From Pelagophyceae sp. CCMP2097 (lineage: Eukaryota > Sar > Pelagophyceae), in NCBI GenBank assembly GCA_026770575.1, contig MU657176.1, positions 357,109 through 421,108 on the forward strand: a stretch of 64,000 bases of DNA. Direction: 5' to 3'. The position numbers and the translations under genes were made by a program. Under the pieces are notes generated by a model. It did not search any database. It was not told where the DNA came from and saw nothing but the letters and a program-made list of their open reading frames with translations. Every line of letters starts with the position of its first letter. Positions within the stretch are counted from its first letter, which is position 1. Below are positions 1 to 11,628 of this stretch, piece after piece.

Positions 1-406
1 AAGGCATCCGCGGCTCGATGCGAGGCGTTCGCGCAGCGACGGCGACGAGCCGCCTTGCGACCGGCAGCCACCGCCGTCGCACAGGCCTTGGGAGGCGCAA
101 AGTCTTTCGCCGCGCAGGCGCTACGTGCTCACTAAAGGCTGCACACGCGAGATCGAACCGTGCAGGAATGCCTCGGAGCTCGCATACTCTTAACACCACC
201 CGTTGGAAACACAGTAGCACCGAAGCGGGACCACTGTCTCTCCACCGGTCCACTGGAGTGTCAACACCTTCCTGGGATTATTTACCTCGATCACTTTCTC
301 CTCACTAACTCCATGCCATCCCACTGGCGCACGGGGTCAGTTGATCGCCGAAAATTTGAAGCTCGCGTCGCGTCGAAGGCCTTCGCCGGCGTCGGAGCTC
401 GGGAGC
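1..406. other. Left-edge non-coding stretch
   Basis: I see no supportable gene in the first 406 bases. Short open frames exist but are arginine- or serine-rich by-products of the high GC content and show no domain. The right part is probably the promoter and 5' UTR of the Nse1 gene. Confidence 0.4.
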
Positions 407-1432
407 ATGGCTTCGGGGATGCAGACGTTCCTCCAGGTCCTCGCGGTGCGTCGCGTCCACCGCGCGCGCAGGAAGCCTCGGTCTCTGCGCGGCCGGATGC
501 GGTTTCTGGGTCGCCTCGGAATCGGTTTCTGGGTTATCCTGCGCGTGCGGATTAGGACCGCAAGGCTTTAACGGAGAAGGAGTGCGAGGACGTGATCAGC
601 CGCATCTCGGCGTCTGATCTCCCCATGGGCAACGGCAAGGCCGACGTGATCATCAAAAGTATCAACACCAAGCTGCGCTTCATGGACCTCGAGATCCGCG
701 GGTGCGGCCCAACGCGCTCGCCGCCCCGAAAGACGCGCGGGCGCTAGGTACCACCTCCCCAACAAAGAGAAGATGGTCGTGCGTCGCATCGCCGTCGACG
801 TCGCCGCAAGCCGCCGCCGCAAGCCGACAGTAGGCGCTCATCAACCTTGTCGAGGACGACGTATCGAAGATGGAAGGCTCGCAGCTCTCGCCGGCAGAGG
901 TGCGCGCCTGCGTCGGTCGGTGTCGCCACGGCGACTCGAAAAAAATGCGCGCGCCGCCGACGGCGTCTCATAATATGTTGCAAAAGGTCGAAGTCTTCAA
1001 GAAGATCCTCGACGTCATCTCAAAGGGCGACGACTTTACGGCGTCGTCCTCCGAGCTCAGCGACAAGCTCCGGAGTAAACGCCGGCGTCCCGCCAGGCCG
1101 CGGGAACAAAGGACCGCGGAAACAAAGGACCGCGCTGCACCGACCACTCTAGGTGAAGCCAAGATGACGGCGGTGCGTCGTCGTCCGCCGCCCGACAATC
1201 GCTCCCGGGGCGCGCATCGTGGCGGCGGGTCGTCGGGTCGTCGTCGCCTCCGCAACGCGCGGCGACGCTTTTTGCGTAGGGTCTCTTCGGCGCGTTTGTG
1301 CAGACGCTCGTGGACAAGCGCTGGCTCGACAAAACGGGTTCCGAGGTCTCGTACGGCCCGAGGACGTACCTCGAGCTCGCGGACCAGCTCCGGGCGCTCA
1401 ACGTCACCGTCCCGCAAATGGTAGTCTACTAG
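407..1432 (+). CDS. NSE1: Nse1 (NSMCE1), SMC5-SMC6 complex subunit, apparently lacking the RING
   Basis: Nse1 is a tandem winged-helix subunit of the SMC5/6 complex, which acts in DNA repair and chromosome topology in the nucleus. Exon 1 (407-445) reads MASGMQTFLQVLA. Intron 446-555 (GTGCGT...TAG) leads to DRKALTEKECEDVISRI. Further exons begin at 748, 834 (ALINLVEDDVSKMEGSQLSPAE) and 987 (VEVFKKILDVISKGDDFTAS). The last exon reads TLVDKRWL...YGPRTYLELADQLRALNVTVPQ, which includes the family's (L)GPR(T) signature. The frame then closes at a TAG at 1430-1432, just where family members begin the Cys-rich RING variant. No Cys-rich frame follows in the next few hundred bases. The exon around 1150-1290 is unresolved. 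Identification rests on recalled family motifs and is strong for the winged-helix part. Confidence 0.8.
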
Positions 1433-1725
1433 AGCGCAAAACGCCGCGTGGATTGTGAATGTGAAGCGCGGTAAGGCATACGCCGTCGTTGGAAAAGAAA
1501 GAGGTCTAGGCCCGCATAACCGGGTACCGGACGACACGTGACGTCACGTAGAAACACCTACCACTCGCCAAAATTTATCGTCGGAGATCATGTAGGGATC
1601 CCTATATTCGAATATTACTGTGTGCTTCCAAAGACTGAGGTTTGACTCGAGAACGATCCTGTCGTGATCGGGTCCCGTGCCACTCCCTTTCGCGCCGCGC
1701 CGGGTCGGGCGGTCCTCGCCCGACG

Positions 1726-3604
1726 ATGCGCATGCAGAGCATATGGGCACCGGCAGAAGACTCGCGCGAGGAGCTCCTGGCTCCGGCGGAGGAGATCCCG
1801 TCGGTCTCGTTTGATTCGAGCCCGCCTCGCGCGTCGGCCGACGATCCGACGTACGTTTGCGATTCGGTCCACGCAAGCGTTTCAAAACCCGTTTGTAAGA
1901 TGAACGACGATGCCGTCGTAGGGACCTCGACGAGGCCATCGACGCGGCGGCCGCGGCCGTCGACGAGCTGCGCCACGTCAGCGAGCAAGGTCCGCGCCCG
2001 CGGCACTCACGAGTGACGCTTCGCGAGAGATCCACTCGTCCGACGACCGAGGGCGGCGCCTCGCCGCCTCTGCGTCTTTGGCGCGACCTTGTTGCGCGCG
2101 TAGGGCTGGGCTGGGTGCGCGTTTTGATGGCGTACCTGGGCTGCGTCTCGCTGGCCGTGCTGCCCGTCGTGGGCGTGCTGAACTGGGTCTTGGTCGAGTC
2201 GCGGCGCGGCAACCTGGAGCGCGACTGGTGGAAATGTATGATACATGATGACTTGGAACTCCACGCCATCCAGTCCGACCAGGCCCAGGCCACGCCCGTC
2301 GTCGTCGCTGCCGTGCTCGTCCAGTCGACGCTCCTCGTGCGTGCAAGCAGCGGGTCGAGAAAACGTCTGGGTCGTACGACGCCGCCGACGTCGCAAACTA
2401 GGCGTGGGTGACGGTGATCACGTACCAGCGCGCGTGTATCCGCATGGAATGGATCTCTTCCAACATTTTATCATGCGGTTTCACGACGTTTATGATCCTG
2501 CTGCCGCCGTACTCCCCCGCGTGGCCCGCGCCCACATCTCTCCCGACGGCCGTCCTGCCTTTATTCTTCTACATACGGCGAAGCATGTACGACTCGGTGC
2601 CAAAGCCCAACGAGTGCGCCACGGCCGTTTCGTTCCTGAAGGGCTGCGAGGCTTTGATGGTGCTGCTTTTGCTCAGCAACTTAGCCGTCATGGCCCTCGT
2701 TGTCCGCGTCGACATCCAAAGGCGCAGGGCCATTGCCGCCGACGAGGCCCTCGCGCTGCGCGAGGACGCCGCGCGCGACGGCGACGCAGAGGCCCCGCGC
2801 GGCCGGCGCCTCGCGCACCGCCTCCTCTGCTGCAAGGCAGGGCCGCGCATCGTCTTTGTGGGGTGGCTCGTCGTATTGGCCTCGGTTGCCTCGGCGGTGG
2901 CGCACGGGTCGCTGGAGGTGATTTGCCAGAGGGCTTTTGACAAGTTCGCCCGGCCGCGGCCGCACGCGTTCGGAGGCGGCACGACGTACGTCGCCAAGGA
3001 GCCGGGCCTAGCCCTCGCGGGCGCGGCGTCCATCTTCTCTTTCGTCATGGTCCTGCGCGGCCTCGCCGCCGACGACCTGGCGAACTTTCGCATCGCGACG
3101 CTTTTGGGTGTGGCGGCGCTCTTCGTCGCCGTGCCGACGTTCGCCGCGTCGGCGCACTTGGCCACGCAAAACGGCCTGTGGTGCTTCTGGAAACGGCAGG
3201 CCTGCGTCGACGGCTACGTTTTGGGCCGCGGCCGAGAGGTCTACGGCTTCCCCGACGCAATACGCGCGGGGCACGTCTGCGACTGCCTCTTTGCGAGTCT
3301 GTACGCGTCGACGCTCCACACTCTTGCCACGTTCGCGCTCACCGTCGCCGCCGCGCGGACGTTCACCGCCAACGACGAGCCCCTCGACGCTGTCGTCATG
3401 CCATCGCGCGCCCCGCTTTCGCCACGCCGGCGGCCCGCAAGGGCCGCGAGAGCCGACGACGCGACCGGATTCGAGTACGACCTCGCCGGCGCACGCTCCG
3501 ACGACGACGACGACCACCGGCCCGGCCGCGAGCCGCGCAGGTCGCTGCAGTCGTTTGGCGGCGCCAGCAGGCCACCGGCGCAGCTCCGGCGCTCCCTCAC
3601 CTGA
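1726..3604 (+). CDS. Polytopic membrane protein, family not recognised
   Basis: This is a multi-exon membrane protein. A likely first exon from the ATG at 1726 is acidic and soluble. A small exon near 1920-1990 reads DLDEAIDAAAAAVDELRHVSEQ. A TAG acceptor near 2100 opens hydrophobic sequence (VLMAYLGCVSLAVLPVVGVLNWVL). A GTGCGT donor after VLVQSTLL (about 2338) and a TAG acceptor near 2400 join the long final exon, which ends at 3604. I count about seven or eight hydrophobic segments, a basic loop (residues RRRAIAADEAL onward) between segments, and a Ser/Arg/Asp-rich cytosolic-type tail. Scattered Cys residues lie in one predicted loop (CFWKRQACVDG). I do not recognise the family. It could be a receptor-like or transporter-like protein, but no motif decides this. 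Confidence 0.55.
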
Positions 3605-3770
3605 CGGCCTCCCGAACTCGACTTCAAAAGACACCCTTCGCGCGCCCCTGGGCTCGCCGGCTGGGTCGGAGGTTCGACGGGAGCTGCGTGGGTGCGTGGC
3701 CAAGGGTCGACTAGGTCGTGGGACCGGGTCCGGCGGGTCGACCCGCAGCCGTCGCATAACGGCGTTAATC

Positions 3771-3780
3771 TTTAGCGACT
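3771..3780 (+). promoter_or_regulatory. TTTAGCGACT motif upstream of kinase
   Basis: The exact 10-mer TTTAGCGACT lies 163 bases before the ATG of the CMGC kinase. The same 10-mer occurs at 11841-11850, 148 bases before the ATG of the MAP3K-like kinase. Related sequences occur in several other spacers (see findings). A promoter function is inferred from position and recurrence only. Confidence 0.3.
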
Positions 3781-3933
3781 ACAGAAACGCACCGGGCCCC
3801 CGCGCGCGCGTGCGCGACCGAGTGTGTCTTCTTCTTCTATTATGCACTCCACTGTGTCGGCGCGGATGTCTTCGTGAGTGCGGCGCTGGCCCCTTTGGTC
3901 GGTTCCTTGCGAGGAGCCCTCTCGCTCCAGAGC

Positions 3934-5538
3934 ATGGAGAACTGGGCGGTCCGCTCGCTCGAGTCTTCTGCCTATTCCGACGGCCCGGTGCGCTCGCTCG
4001 AGTCTGCGTATTCCGACGGCCCGGTGCGGTCGCTCGAGTCTACCTATTCCGAGGGCCCCGACGCGGTGGACGTCGACGGCGCTTTGGCGCGCAAGTACGA
4101 GCTGAGCGGCCGGTGCGGCGGGCGCGGCCACGTCGTCGTATTTAAAGCGTTCGAGCGCGAGCGGCGGCGGTTCGTGGCTCTAAAGCTCTCGCGCGGCGCT
4201 TTCGGCGACGGCGCGGCGGCGGTGCGCGCGTACCGAGAAGTCGTCCACCTCCAGCATTTGTGCGGCCACCCGAACGTCGCTCGGCTGCGCGAGGTGCACG
4301 TCTGCGACAACGGCCGCGATCTCTGCCTCACTTTAGACTTCGCGCCGGCGGACCTGCGTGCCTGCATCAACGCGGGCCGCCTCGGCCCGGCGCAGCGCGC
4401 GTACGTGGCCATGCAGCTCCTCTGCGCGCTGGAGCACGTGCACGCGGCGCGCGTCGCGCACCGCGACGTCCAACCGGCCAACGTCCTCCTGGACGACGAC
4501 TGCCGCGCCAAACTTTCAGACTTCTGCTCTTCGCGCTTTGTCGGCGAAGCCTCGCGGTCGGCCACGGGCGCCGATGAGAGACGAAGACTCACGGACGACG
4601 TCGGCGGCCTCTGGTACCGTCCTTACGATTCACTCTTGGGCTCCGACGCTGCGGGCGGCTGCGCCGCAGACTTGTGGGCTTGTGGGTGTTGCATCGTGGA
4701 AATGGAGACGCAGGCGCCGTTGTTCCCAGGCGCCACGCGGTGCGACACTTTGTCTTTGCAGTACGCCGCTTTGGGCGCACCAAACGAAGAAGAGCTGCGG
4801 CAGCTTAAATGCGGACCGACGCAGCTCGACGCGCTCGCCAAGGCCGCCGCCCTCGACGCATCGAGGCGCGCCGCCGGCCTGCGCGACGAGTCGCCCAACT
4901 TCTTCGAGCGCATCGAAGAAGCGCACCGTCTCCGTGAGAGGCTCGCCAAGACGCCGAAAAGGCCCTGCGCCGGCATCGCGGCCGCGCGGGACGGCCTGCT
5001 GGACTACGACACTCAAGTGCGAGAGGCCGAGCGGCGCGCCCACGTCGCCGACCTGGCCGCGCTGCTCGTGAACATCGTGCCCGTTGAGAGGTCAGACGCG
5101 ACAACAGCGCTGCGGCATCCCCTCTTCGCCGCATCCGACGGCGTCAGGCGGGAAACCGGGCGCACACGGATCCGGCAGAGGCGATGGGGGGTGATTCCGT
5201 AGCCTGGACGACCATTCATCACATCGCGCCGCCAGGCCTTTGCCGCGGAGCTCGCGGGCCGCCCGCGCTTCGCCGGCGGCGCGCTGCACGAGGCGCTCGG
5301 CGGCGGCCTGCTCCTCGACGGCAACGCGCGGCAGCCGCCGGCGTTCTACCGCGACCGCCTCGCGGATGCCGTCGACCGCCAAAAGGGCTCCGAGGCCATG
5401 CACCTCCGCGCGCCACCGCGCGACGCGCCAAAGTTCGACCAGCGGCGAGCACCAAAGGGGCCCCGCGCCAAGCGGGGCGACCCGCCCGCCCGCGACGCTG
5501 CGCGGAGGCAAAAGCCAGACGCGACGAGCTACATGTGA
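3934..5538 (+). CDS. CMGC-type protein kinase with degenerate DFG, TxY and APE motifs
   Basis: The kinase fold begins near residue 50. The ATP-binding lysine is in FVALK, the catalytic loop reads HRDVQPANVLL, and the metal-binding motif reads DFC instead of DFG. The CMGC activation segment is TDDVGGLWYRPYDSLLG where MAPK/CDK relatives have TxYVATRWYRAPELLLG, so the TxY and APE signatures are lost. The lysine, HRD aspartate, asparagine and DFx aspartate remain, so activity cannot be excluded. An intron from about 5131 to 5240 ends CCAG and joins the C-terminal exon AFAAELAGRPRFAGGAL, which ends DATSYM at 5538. ATG 3934 is the first in frame. An upstream GTGAGT...CAG segment (3874-3930) looks like a 5' UTR intron. 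The N-terminus carries a tandem repeat (3949-4059). Confidence 0.75.
3949..4059 (+). repeat. 36-bp in-frame tandem repeat, three units
   Basis: Two exact-length 36-bp units (3988-4023, 4024-4059) follow a 5' copy with a 3-bp insertion. They encode repeats of the form VRSLES-YSDGP at the N-terminus of the CMGC kinase. The repeated Ser/Tyr cluster could be a phosphorylation platform, which is inference. Confidence 0.8.
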
Positions 5539-5753
5539 CGCCTGTGTGTGTGATGGCTTTTGAGCCCTTTGAAGCATGACAAGTATGCCAGACGCATGAA
5601 GCGCACGTGGTGTCGAAAGGACCACGGTAACCCGGCACCGCGTTCGCGAAGAGCTTGCTTAAGCTTCGCCGCCCGCTCAGGCTTTAAAACCGTTGCTTCG
5701 CCGAAACTCGGCAGTTCGTCGACGCCGCGCCGCGCGGACGCCCGCGCCGCATC

Positions 5754-6422
5754 ATGGAGGACGCCTTTGAGGCCGCGAGGCGATTCTCCGAGGCCGCGGC
5801 GCAGCGCCGGCAGTGCGTCCTTGCTTGCCCGCCAGCCCGTTTGTGCACCGCACCGACGATTCGTAGGGCGAAAAAAACGCACCTGTCCCAGTTCCGCAGC
5901 GACGTGCTCTCGCGCGTGCGCGTCCAGAAGACCAAGGCAAAGCGCGCGCACGCAGTCGACGGATGGTCGCACATGCCCCCGTCCGCCGCAAAGGTCGCCG
6001 CTGAGGCCGACGCCGCGGCCGCCTCCGAGTTGGGCGCGTCGTCGCTCCTCGTGCACGACGAGGCGACGTCCGAGCCGTCGGAGGAAGGCCTCGCCTTTGA
6101 GCACCTCGCCTTTGAGCCCCCCCGCCCCGCCTTTGAGGCCCCCTTCCCGGACTCGCCGCCGCCGTTCCCGCACGCGCACCCTCGGCCAGAGGTCGCCCCG
6201 TTCGACGACGACGCGTCGGAGGAGCCCGACGACGACTCTACCGTTCCGGCGGGCGACGCCGCGGAGGAATACGACGAGCCGCGGCCGCCGCTGCCGCGGC
6301 CGCGACCGCCGCGCGCTGCGGGCCACGGCTGCCGCGTCGCCGACTTTACGCACGTCGAGGTCTCCGAGAGCCGCCACCACCGCACAGCCGCGCTGCTAGC
6401 GCTCGCCCAGGCCCGGTGCTGA
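5754..6422 (+). CDS. Hypothetical acidic/proline-rich protein
   Basis: The reading frame starts at ATG 5754 (MEDAFEAARRFSEAAAQRR) and ends at 6422. It has a short helical N-terminus, a basic stretch (LSRVRVQKTKAKRAH), then a long low-complexity part rich in Glu, Asp and Pro with repeated FE-P phrases, and a C-terminal ADFTHVEVSE segment. A candidate intron (GTGCGT near 5814 to TAG before 5869) has a length divisible by three and no stop in frame, so both spliced and unspliced forms are open. No family is recognised. It lies between the kinase and the convergent end of the helicase gene. Confidence 0.5.
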   Translation: MEDAFEAARRFSEAAAQRRQCVLACPPARLCTAPTIRRAKKTHLSQFRSDVLSRVRVQKTKAKRAHAVDGWSHMPPSAAKVAAEADAAAASELGASSLLVHDEATSEPSEEGLAFEHLAFEPPRPAFEAPFPDSPPPFPHAHPRPEVAPFDDDASEEPDDDSTVPAGDAAEEYDEPRPPLPRPRPPRAAGHGCRVADFTHVEVSESRHHRTAALLALAQARC

Positions 6423-6503
6423 TCGGAATTGCCCCTTGTAATTCATTACCCGTCCCTACGACGGTCCCCGACGGCCGAATTCAAGTCATTGGCGCGTGCG
6501 GAC

Positions 6504-8602
6504 TCACTCGACGGGCAGCGAGATGCGCCAGCCCGGCGGGAGGCCGCTTTTCGCTTCTTCGAGGACTGCGTCGAGCTTGGCCGTGGGGACGTCGACGAGC
6601 GCGGACCGCTTGCTTGCCGAGAGGTTGATACGGTCGAGCTTGCCCGACCCCAGGGCCTTGAGCGTCTTGACGACGTCCGTCGGCGAGAGCTCGTTTGCAG
6701 TCTCGTCGACGTCGACGCGGAGCCTAGCGGGACGTCGTCCGGGGAGGCCAATGCGGGTGCATTTAGGCGACTCACGTGCGCTCGGCGGCGCGCGCGGTGA
6801 GGAGCGACCGGGCCACGGGCAGCGTCGTGAGGCCCGAGAGGGCGGCGAGGGCGCGCGCCTCGGACCTCGGCACGGTCATGCGTTCCATAATGGCGTCGAC
6901 GAGCGCGTCCGGGATGGTCTCTTGTTCCTACACCAAAAAACGATCGCGTTGCGGCACATATACCGCAACGGATCCAAAGGGCCTCGGGCCTCGGGCCGAG
7001 GCGTCGACGCACGTTGAGCGCGCGCTTGACGGCGGCGTCGACGACGTCGTTGGCCGACGGCGGCGCGATGGGCTTGAGGAGCGAGGGGGTCTACATTTTC
7101 AAGGCGTCGATGCTCCGTCAAGATCCTCACAAGGCGGAGAGGGAGTCGTGAGGCACCTTTGTGGTGTCTGCGAGCTTCTTGAGGAGCATGCGCTCGCCGG
7201 CCTCTGGGTCGAAGACGAGGATGGACGTGCACGAGTCCCGCGTGGCAGTCTGCTCGCGGCCAGCACGGCCGCTGCGGTGCGCGTACAATTCATGATCAAA
7301 AGTGCCCTCGACGCCGGCGCGCCGCGGCACGCCGAGCTGGACGACGAGGCCGACGTTCGGCAGGTCCAAACCGCGTGAGGCCACGTCCGTGGCGACGAGC
7401 ACGCTACGGCGCGCCTCGCTCGAAGCGACGGCCTTGATGGCGCGCCTGCGCGCCTGCGGGTCCAAGTCGCCGTGGAGCATCTGGACGTCGAAGTAGCGCG
7501 TGCCGAGCGCGACGCGCAGCGACTCTGCGAGGTCGCGGACCTCGGAAATTGACCGAGCGAAGACTAAAGCCAGCGGTGCGTCGCGCGTCGCTAAAACGTC
7601 GGCAGTCACACCGGCCCACTCCGCATTCACGGCGGCGAGGCTCAGGTGCTCGATGCGCTCCGTCCTCGCGATATCTTCCGCGTCGACGAAGGAGTCGTCG
7701 GCTTCGACTTGCATGGCGCCGCGGGCAAACTTGCGCACTTTCGCCGTAATCGTCGCCGACAGCAAAACGAGCTGGTAGTCGTGGTCCATCGAGTCCATGA
7801 ACCGTCGGACTTCGGGCGTGTCCTGCTCGTCCAGCAGAGCGTCGGCCTCGTCGAATACGAACGTCTCCAACGCCGAAAGCGTGAGCTCCACAGTCTCGCC
7901 CTTGACGCCGCGCGTCCCGCGGCGGAGCAGCTCCGCCAAGCGGCCGGGCGTCGCCACCACAATGTCGGCGCCGCCCTTGGACCGTAGAGACGCGATGCTG
8001 CGCTCCATCGGAGCGCCGCCGTAGCAAGTCGCCACGTTGACCGGAGCCTCGTCCGAGTTCTCGCGCAGGTTGTTGGCAAAATAGGCGAATTCCTCGCCGA
8101 TCTGCCGGCACAGCTCGCGCGACGGCGCGAGGACGATGCACCGCGGCGCGGGGACCGGGCGCACGCGCTTCACCTTGTCCGCGGGCGCCACGCCGGCGGC
8201 CGCCGCGTCGCGGCCGGCCTTGGTCGCGGCGGCGGCGGCGGCCGAGGGCAGCCGCGGCGTCGCGGAGAAGCGCGCGAGCATTGGCAGCGCGTAGGCGAGC
8301 GTCTTGCCGGTCGCTGTGGGCGACTGCACCACCAGGTCAAGCCCGTCGCGCACGGCCGCGTAGGACCGCCGCTGCACCGGCAGCAGCGACTTGAAGCCGC
8401 GCGCCACCAACGCGCGCGCCAGCGCCGGCGGCACGAGGTCCATGCCGTCGCCTCCGGCGTCGGCAGTGTCGATGTCGCCGCCGTCGTCGCTCTGCGCCGC
8501 GCGTTTCCGGCCGGCCGGCCGCGCCGGCCCGCATTGCAGCGCGGCGGCGCAGGCGCAGAGCAGCGCCGCCTGCCGCCATCGCCGGCCGCCGAACGAACCC
8601 AT
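6504..8602 (-). CDS. DEAD-box RNA helicase with N-terminal signal-like sequence
   Basis: An ATP-dependent RNA helicase. Visible motifs in order are the Q-like FKSLLPVQRRS, motif I SPTATGKT (a divergent Walker A), Ia LAPSREL, Ib TPGRL, II FDEAD, III SAT, V ATDVASRGLDLPNV and VI HRSGRAGR. The 3' part continues in small exons: EQETIPDALVDAIMERMTVPRSEARALAALSGL, then VDVDETANELSPTDVVKTLKALGSGKLDRINLSASK, ending GLPPGWRISLPVE at 6504. This C-terminal module resembles those of organellar DEAD-box proteins. The start chosen is the ATG at 8602 (MGSFGGRRWRQAALLCACAAAL), which gives a basic-hydrophobic leader consistent with secretory or plastid targeting. A chloroplast or mitochondrial role in ribosome or intron biogenesis is inference. 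It is head-to-head with the PDZ gene. Confidence 0.85.
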
Positions 8603-8966
8603 CTGCGGTCCGGTTGAAGCCGACTCGACCAACGTTGAAGCCGACTAGTGAACTCGGCAAGCCGGCGCGCTCCGGATCTCGACGGAGGCGTCCGGGGTCA
8701 GGACCGAGATGCGGACCGCGTCCGGGCAGCGAACGCCCTCTCCGCGCGGTCGCTTGGCGCGCTGAGCAAGAACTTGACTCCGCAACTTGGCGAAGGACTC
8801 AGAGTAGTCTCAACGATCAGAGTGCAAGGAGGAATCCTAGGCCTGGAAAAGTTCGAATTCTTCGATCGCGAGACGGGCCGACGTCGCGGGCGACGCGATC
8901 TCGGTCCATATTCGTTGCACCGCGGCGGCCTTCCGTCTCGAGACGTCTCCCAGGGCCGGCGACGCC
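8603..8966. promoter_or_regulatory. Divergent intergenic region, helicase / PDZ gene
   Basis: This 364-bp spacer lies between two opposing ATGs and probably contains both promoters. It holds a TTCGAATTC palindromic core near 8852 and no convincing coding exon. I cannot exclude a short upstream exon of the PDZ gene. Confidence 0.35.
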
Positions 8967-11628
8967 ATGTCGTCGCTCGCCGCCTTTTTGGCCTGGGACC
9001 CCTTGAACCGGCGGGCGTATGTCGACGCGGCCGAGCCCGCGCCGACGATCGAGACGTTCCTGCGGCGCGACTCGCACGGCGGCTTTGGCGTCTTCTTCGA
9101 CGTCCCGTCGAGAGGCGTCATCCGCCGCATCGCAAAACGGCACGACGGCACCACCGACGGCCGGGACAAGCTCGCAGTCGGCGACACCATCGTCCGCGTG
9201 AGCAGCAACGTCGAGTCGGCGCCGAGAGCGGCACGACACTGAGTGACACGACACCGAGTGGAATACGGCGTAGGTGGGCGGCGCGCCGTGCGAGTCGGCC
9301 GAGGCGGTGATGCGCCTGATGACTCAAGCCGAGGCGCCGCTCCTGGCGGTGACCGCGCTGCGGACGTCTGCGAGCCCGGCTGCAGCGACCCGCGGTCCGG
9401 ACACCGCTCCAAGGGAGCAGAAGGAAGACGACTCGCCGCTGCCAGGCCAGCGCGTCCCTCTCGCACGGCTCCGGGCGCTCGTGCTGCCGGCGCAGGACCC
9501 CGCGGCGTCGTTGCCGTGGGCCTCCAGCTCGGGGTCGCACGATGGGGACCAGGACCTTATCGAATCCGAGGCGCGGCGGACGCTCGCGCCGCCCGTCGCC
9601 GACGACCTCGGAGCGCCTTCCGGCGCCGGAAATCAGTCGGTGCGCAGTGCTCCTGGGGCCTGCGCTGCCGGCGTGGCGAAGGCGGCTTATCCTTCGACCA
9701 AGCCGCCGCCGAATGCGACGCTTGCCGCGGCCATCGGCCGCGAGCTCGCGCGGCAGGGTTCGCGCGCCGAGGCGCTCGCCGCCGGCCCGCGCGCGCCGCC
9801 GGGGGCGCCGGGCGGCGACGAGCCGCTCTCGGCGATGGATAGCGCGGCCGATCTGGGCTACGCGCGGCCGGTGTCGCGCCTCGCGCGCGCGGTGCGGCAC
9901 TTCACGGCGACGGCCACCGTTGCGGTCCGCGCCGACTTTTGCTGCGCGGCGGATGCCGAGTCGGCGACGAAAGCCGTGCTCAACGTCGGCGCGCTCGTGG
10001 TGCCCGACGTCTTGCTCGTCCAATCCCTCCTCGCCGTCGCCGACGTCCTCAAGCGGAGCGCCGTGGGCGCGCGGCGCCGCGACGCGGTTTATGGCCTCGA
10101 AGAGGTCTCGCGGCGCGTGAAGCGGGCGCGCGACCTCGCGTCGCTCTCCGCGAGCCTCCGCGACGCGTCGGCGCGCGAACTCTCGCACGCCGACTGCGAC
10201 GCGACGCTCCACGCCGCATTTGTCGCGCTCCGCGAGGCCATCGTCGCCGCGGACCTCGCGCGCGTCGCCGCACGGGAAGCGCACCGACTCGTGTCGCCGG
10301 CGTCTTTGTGAAGAGCGTGCTGGTAATCTTTGTGGTCAGCCACGTCCTCGTTAGATCTCGGCGCACGACAGAACCCTTGCCGACGTCTTCCTGTCGTCGT
10401 CTGAGGACGTCGCGGCGTCAGAGGCCGAGGGCAGTGCCACTTGCGTTGCGGACCAAAAAGTGGCGCGCGAGGACATGACGCTCGACGAGGCGCCGACTTT
10501 GGACGTGCCCGAGGACCCACTCGTCGCCGAGGCACGGCGCTGCGCGGCCGCCTTTGCCGGCCTGTTTGCGTCGCGCGTCGGGGCCTCGCTGCGCTGCGTC
10601 GTCGAGCTCGAGCAGCTCTGCGCCGGCGACTTGGACCGCGCCGCCGCCGCGCTGGCGGCGGCCGAGGCTTTGTGGGCGGGCGAGGACCGAATCGCGCGAG
10701 AAGCGCTGCGGGCGCACTTTGAAGAACGAGAGCACTCGCTCGCAGATTCGCAAAAGGTCTCTGCCCTCTCTTTGGCGCGCGACACGGACGACGTCATTGC
10801 CCTCGCCGAGGCGTCGAGCGAGTCGCTCCTGGCGCGGCTTGGAAACGCCGACGATGGGCGGCTGAAGGAGTACTTTGATCTGACGCAAGAATCTCTGGCA
10901 GCGAGAGCGGCCCTTTTACAGAGGCAGATCCGGCAGCGCGAGGCGGCCATCTTAGCGCTCGACCAGGCCGCGCGCGACGCCGACTGCGCCTGGCGCGACG
11001 ACGAGCGCCAGCGCGCGGCCCGCGGCAAAACGCGCGCGAGGTTGAGGGAGCGTACGGCGGCGAACGCAAAACTCCTCCGCCTCGCCGCAATCGCGTGCTC
11101 GCGCGCCTCGATGATCAAGCGCACGGCGCTCCGGTCCACGCGCGACGACGTCGCTGCCGCCGCCCAGGACGTCGTCGCCACGGCTGAGGCGATCGTGGAG
11201 CTCGACGCTGTGCGTTTGTATGGAGAGACCCCGTTTCCCGTGGATTGAGCGTTTTCAAGCGGCTCCCAAAGTCTGCGGGCCTTTGAGGAACGGCGCGTCA
11301 GGATCTGCGGCTGGCGCACGCGCGGCTCGTCGTTTTCGCGGCCGACTTTGAGTTTAAGCGAGCCGCGCAGTTGCGCGCGCGTTTCCCGGGCGGCGCGGCG
11401 TGCGACGCCACGGACCGCGCCAAGCTGCTTCTACAGGGCGTCAACGCGACGAAGATCCAGCTGCACCGCCTCCGCGAGGCCCGCGGCGCCGCGCGCGGGG
11501 CCGACGTCGCGGAGGCGCTGGCGGAGCTCGCGAGAGTCGACGGGAAAATGGCCACCATCGACATCGACGGCGCAGAAGCGCGGGGGCCATCCGTCTACGC
11601 CGTCTACGACGATGGGGCCGACGACTAA
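8967..11628 (+). CDS. PDZ-domain coiled-coil protein
   Basis: Exon 1 (8967-9197) carries a PDZ-like fold: FGVFFDVPSRGVIRRIA followed by KLAVGDTIVR. Intron 9198-9273 (GTGAGC...TAG, 76 nt) joins it in phase to VGGAPCESAEAVMRLM, which completes the domain. The long second exon is Ala/Arg-rich and helical. After an unresolved intron near 10300-10350 the frame resumes at ISAHDRTLADVFLSSSED with long predicted helices (LVAEARRCAAAFAGLF..., LAARAALLQRQIRQREAAIL). The final exon reads ARLVVFAADFEFKRAAQLRARF and ends DDGADD at 11628. Coiled-coil scaffolds with an N-terminal PDZ-like domain are common in stramenopiles. No catalytic domain is visible. A scaffold role is inference. Confidence 0.65.

Noticed and set aside
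3866..3930. ATG 3866 followed by a perfect GTGAGT...CAG intron as the kinase start
   Set aside because: Splicing would leave 8 coding bases and put the kinase out of frame. It is more likely a 5' UTR intron.
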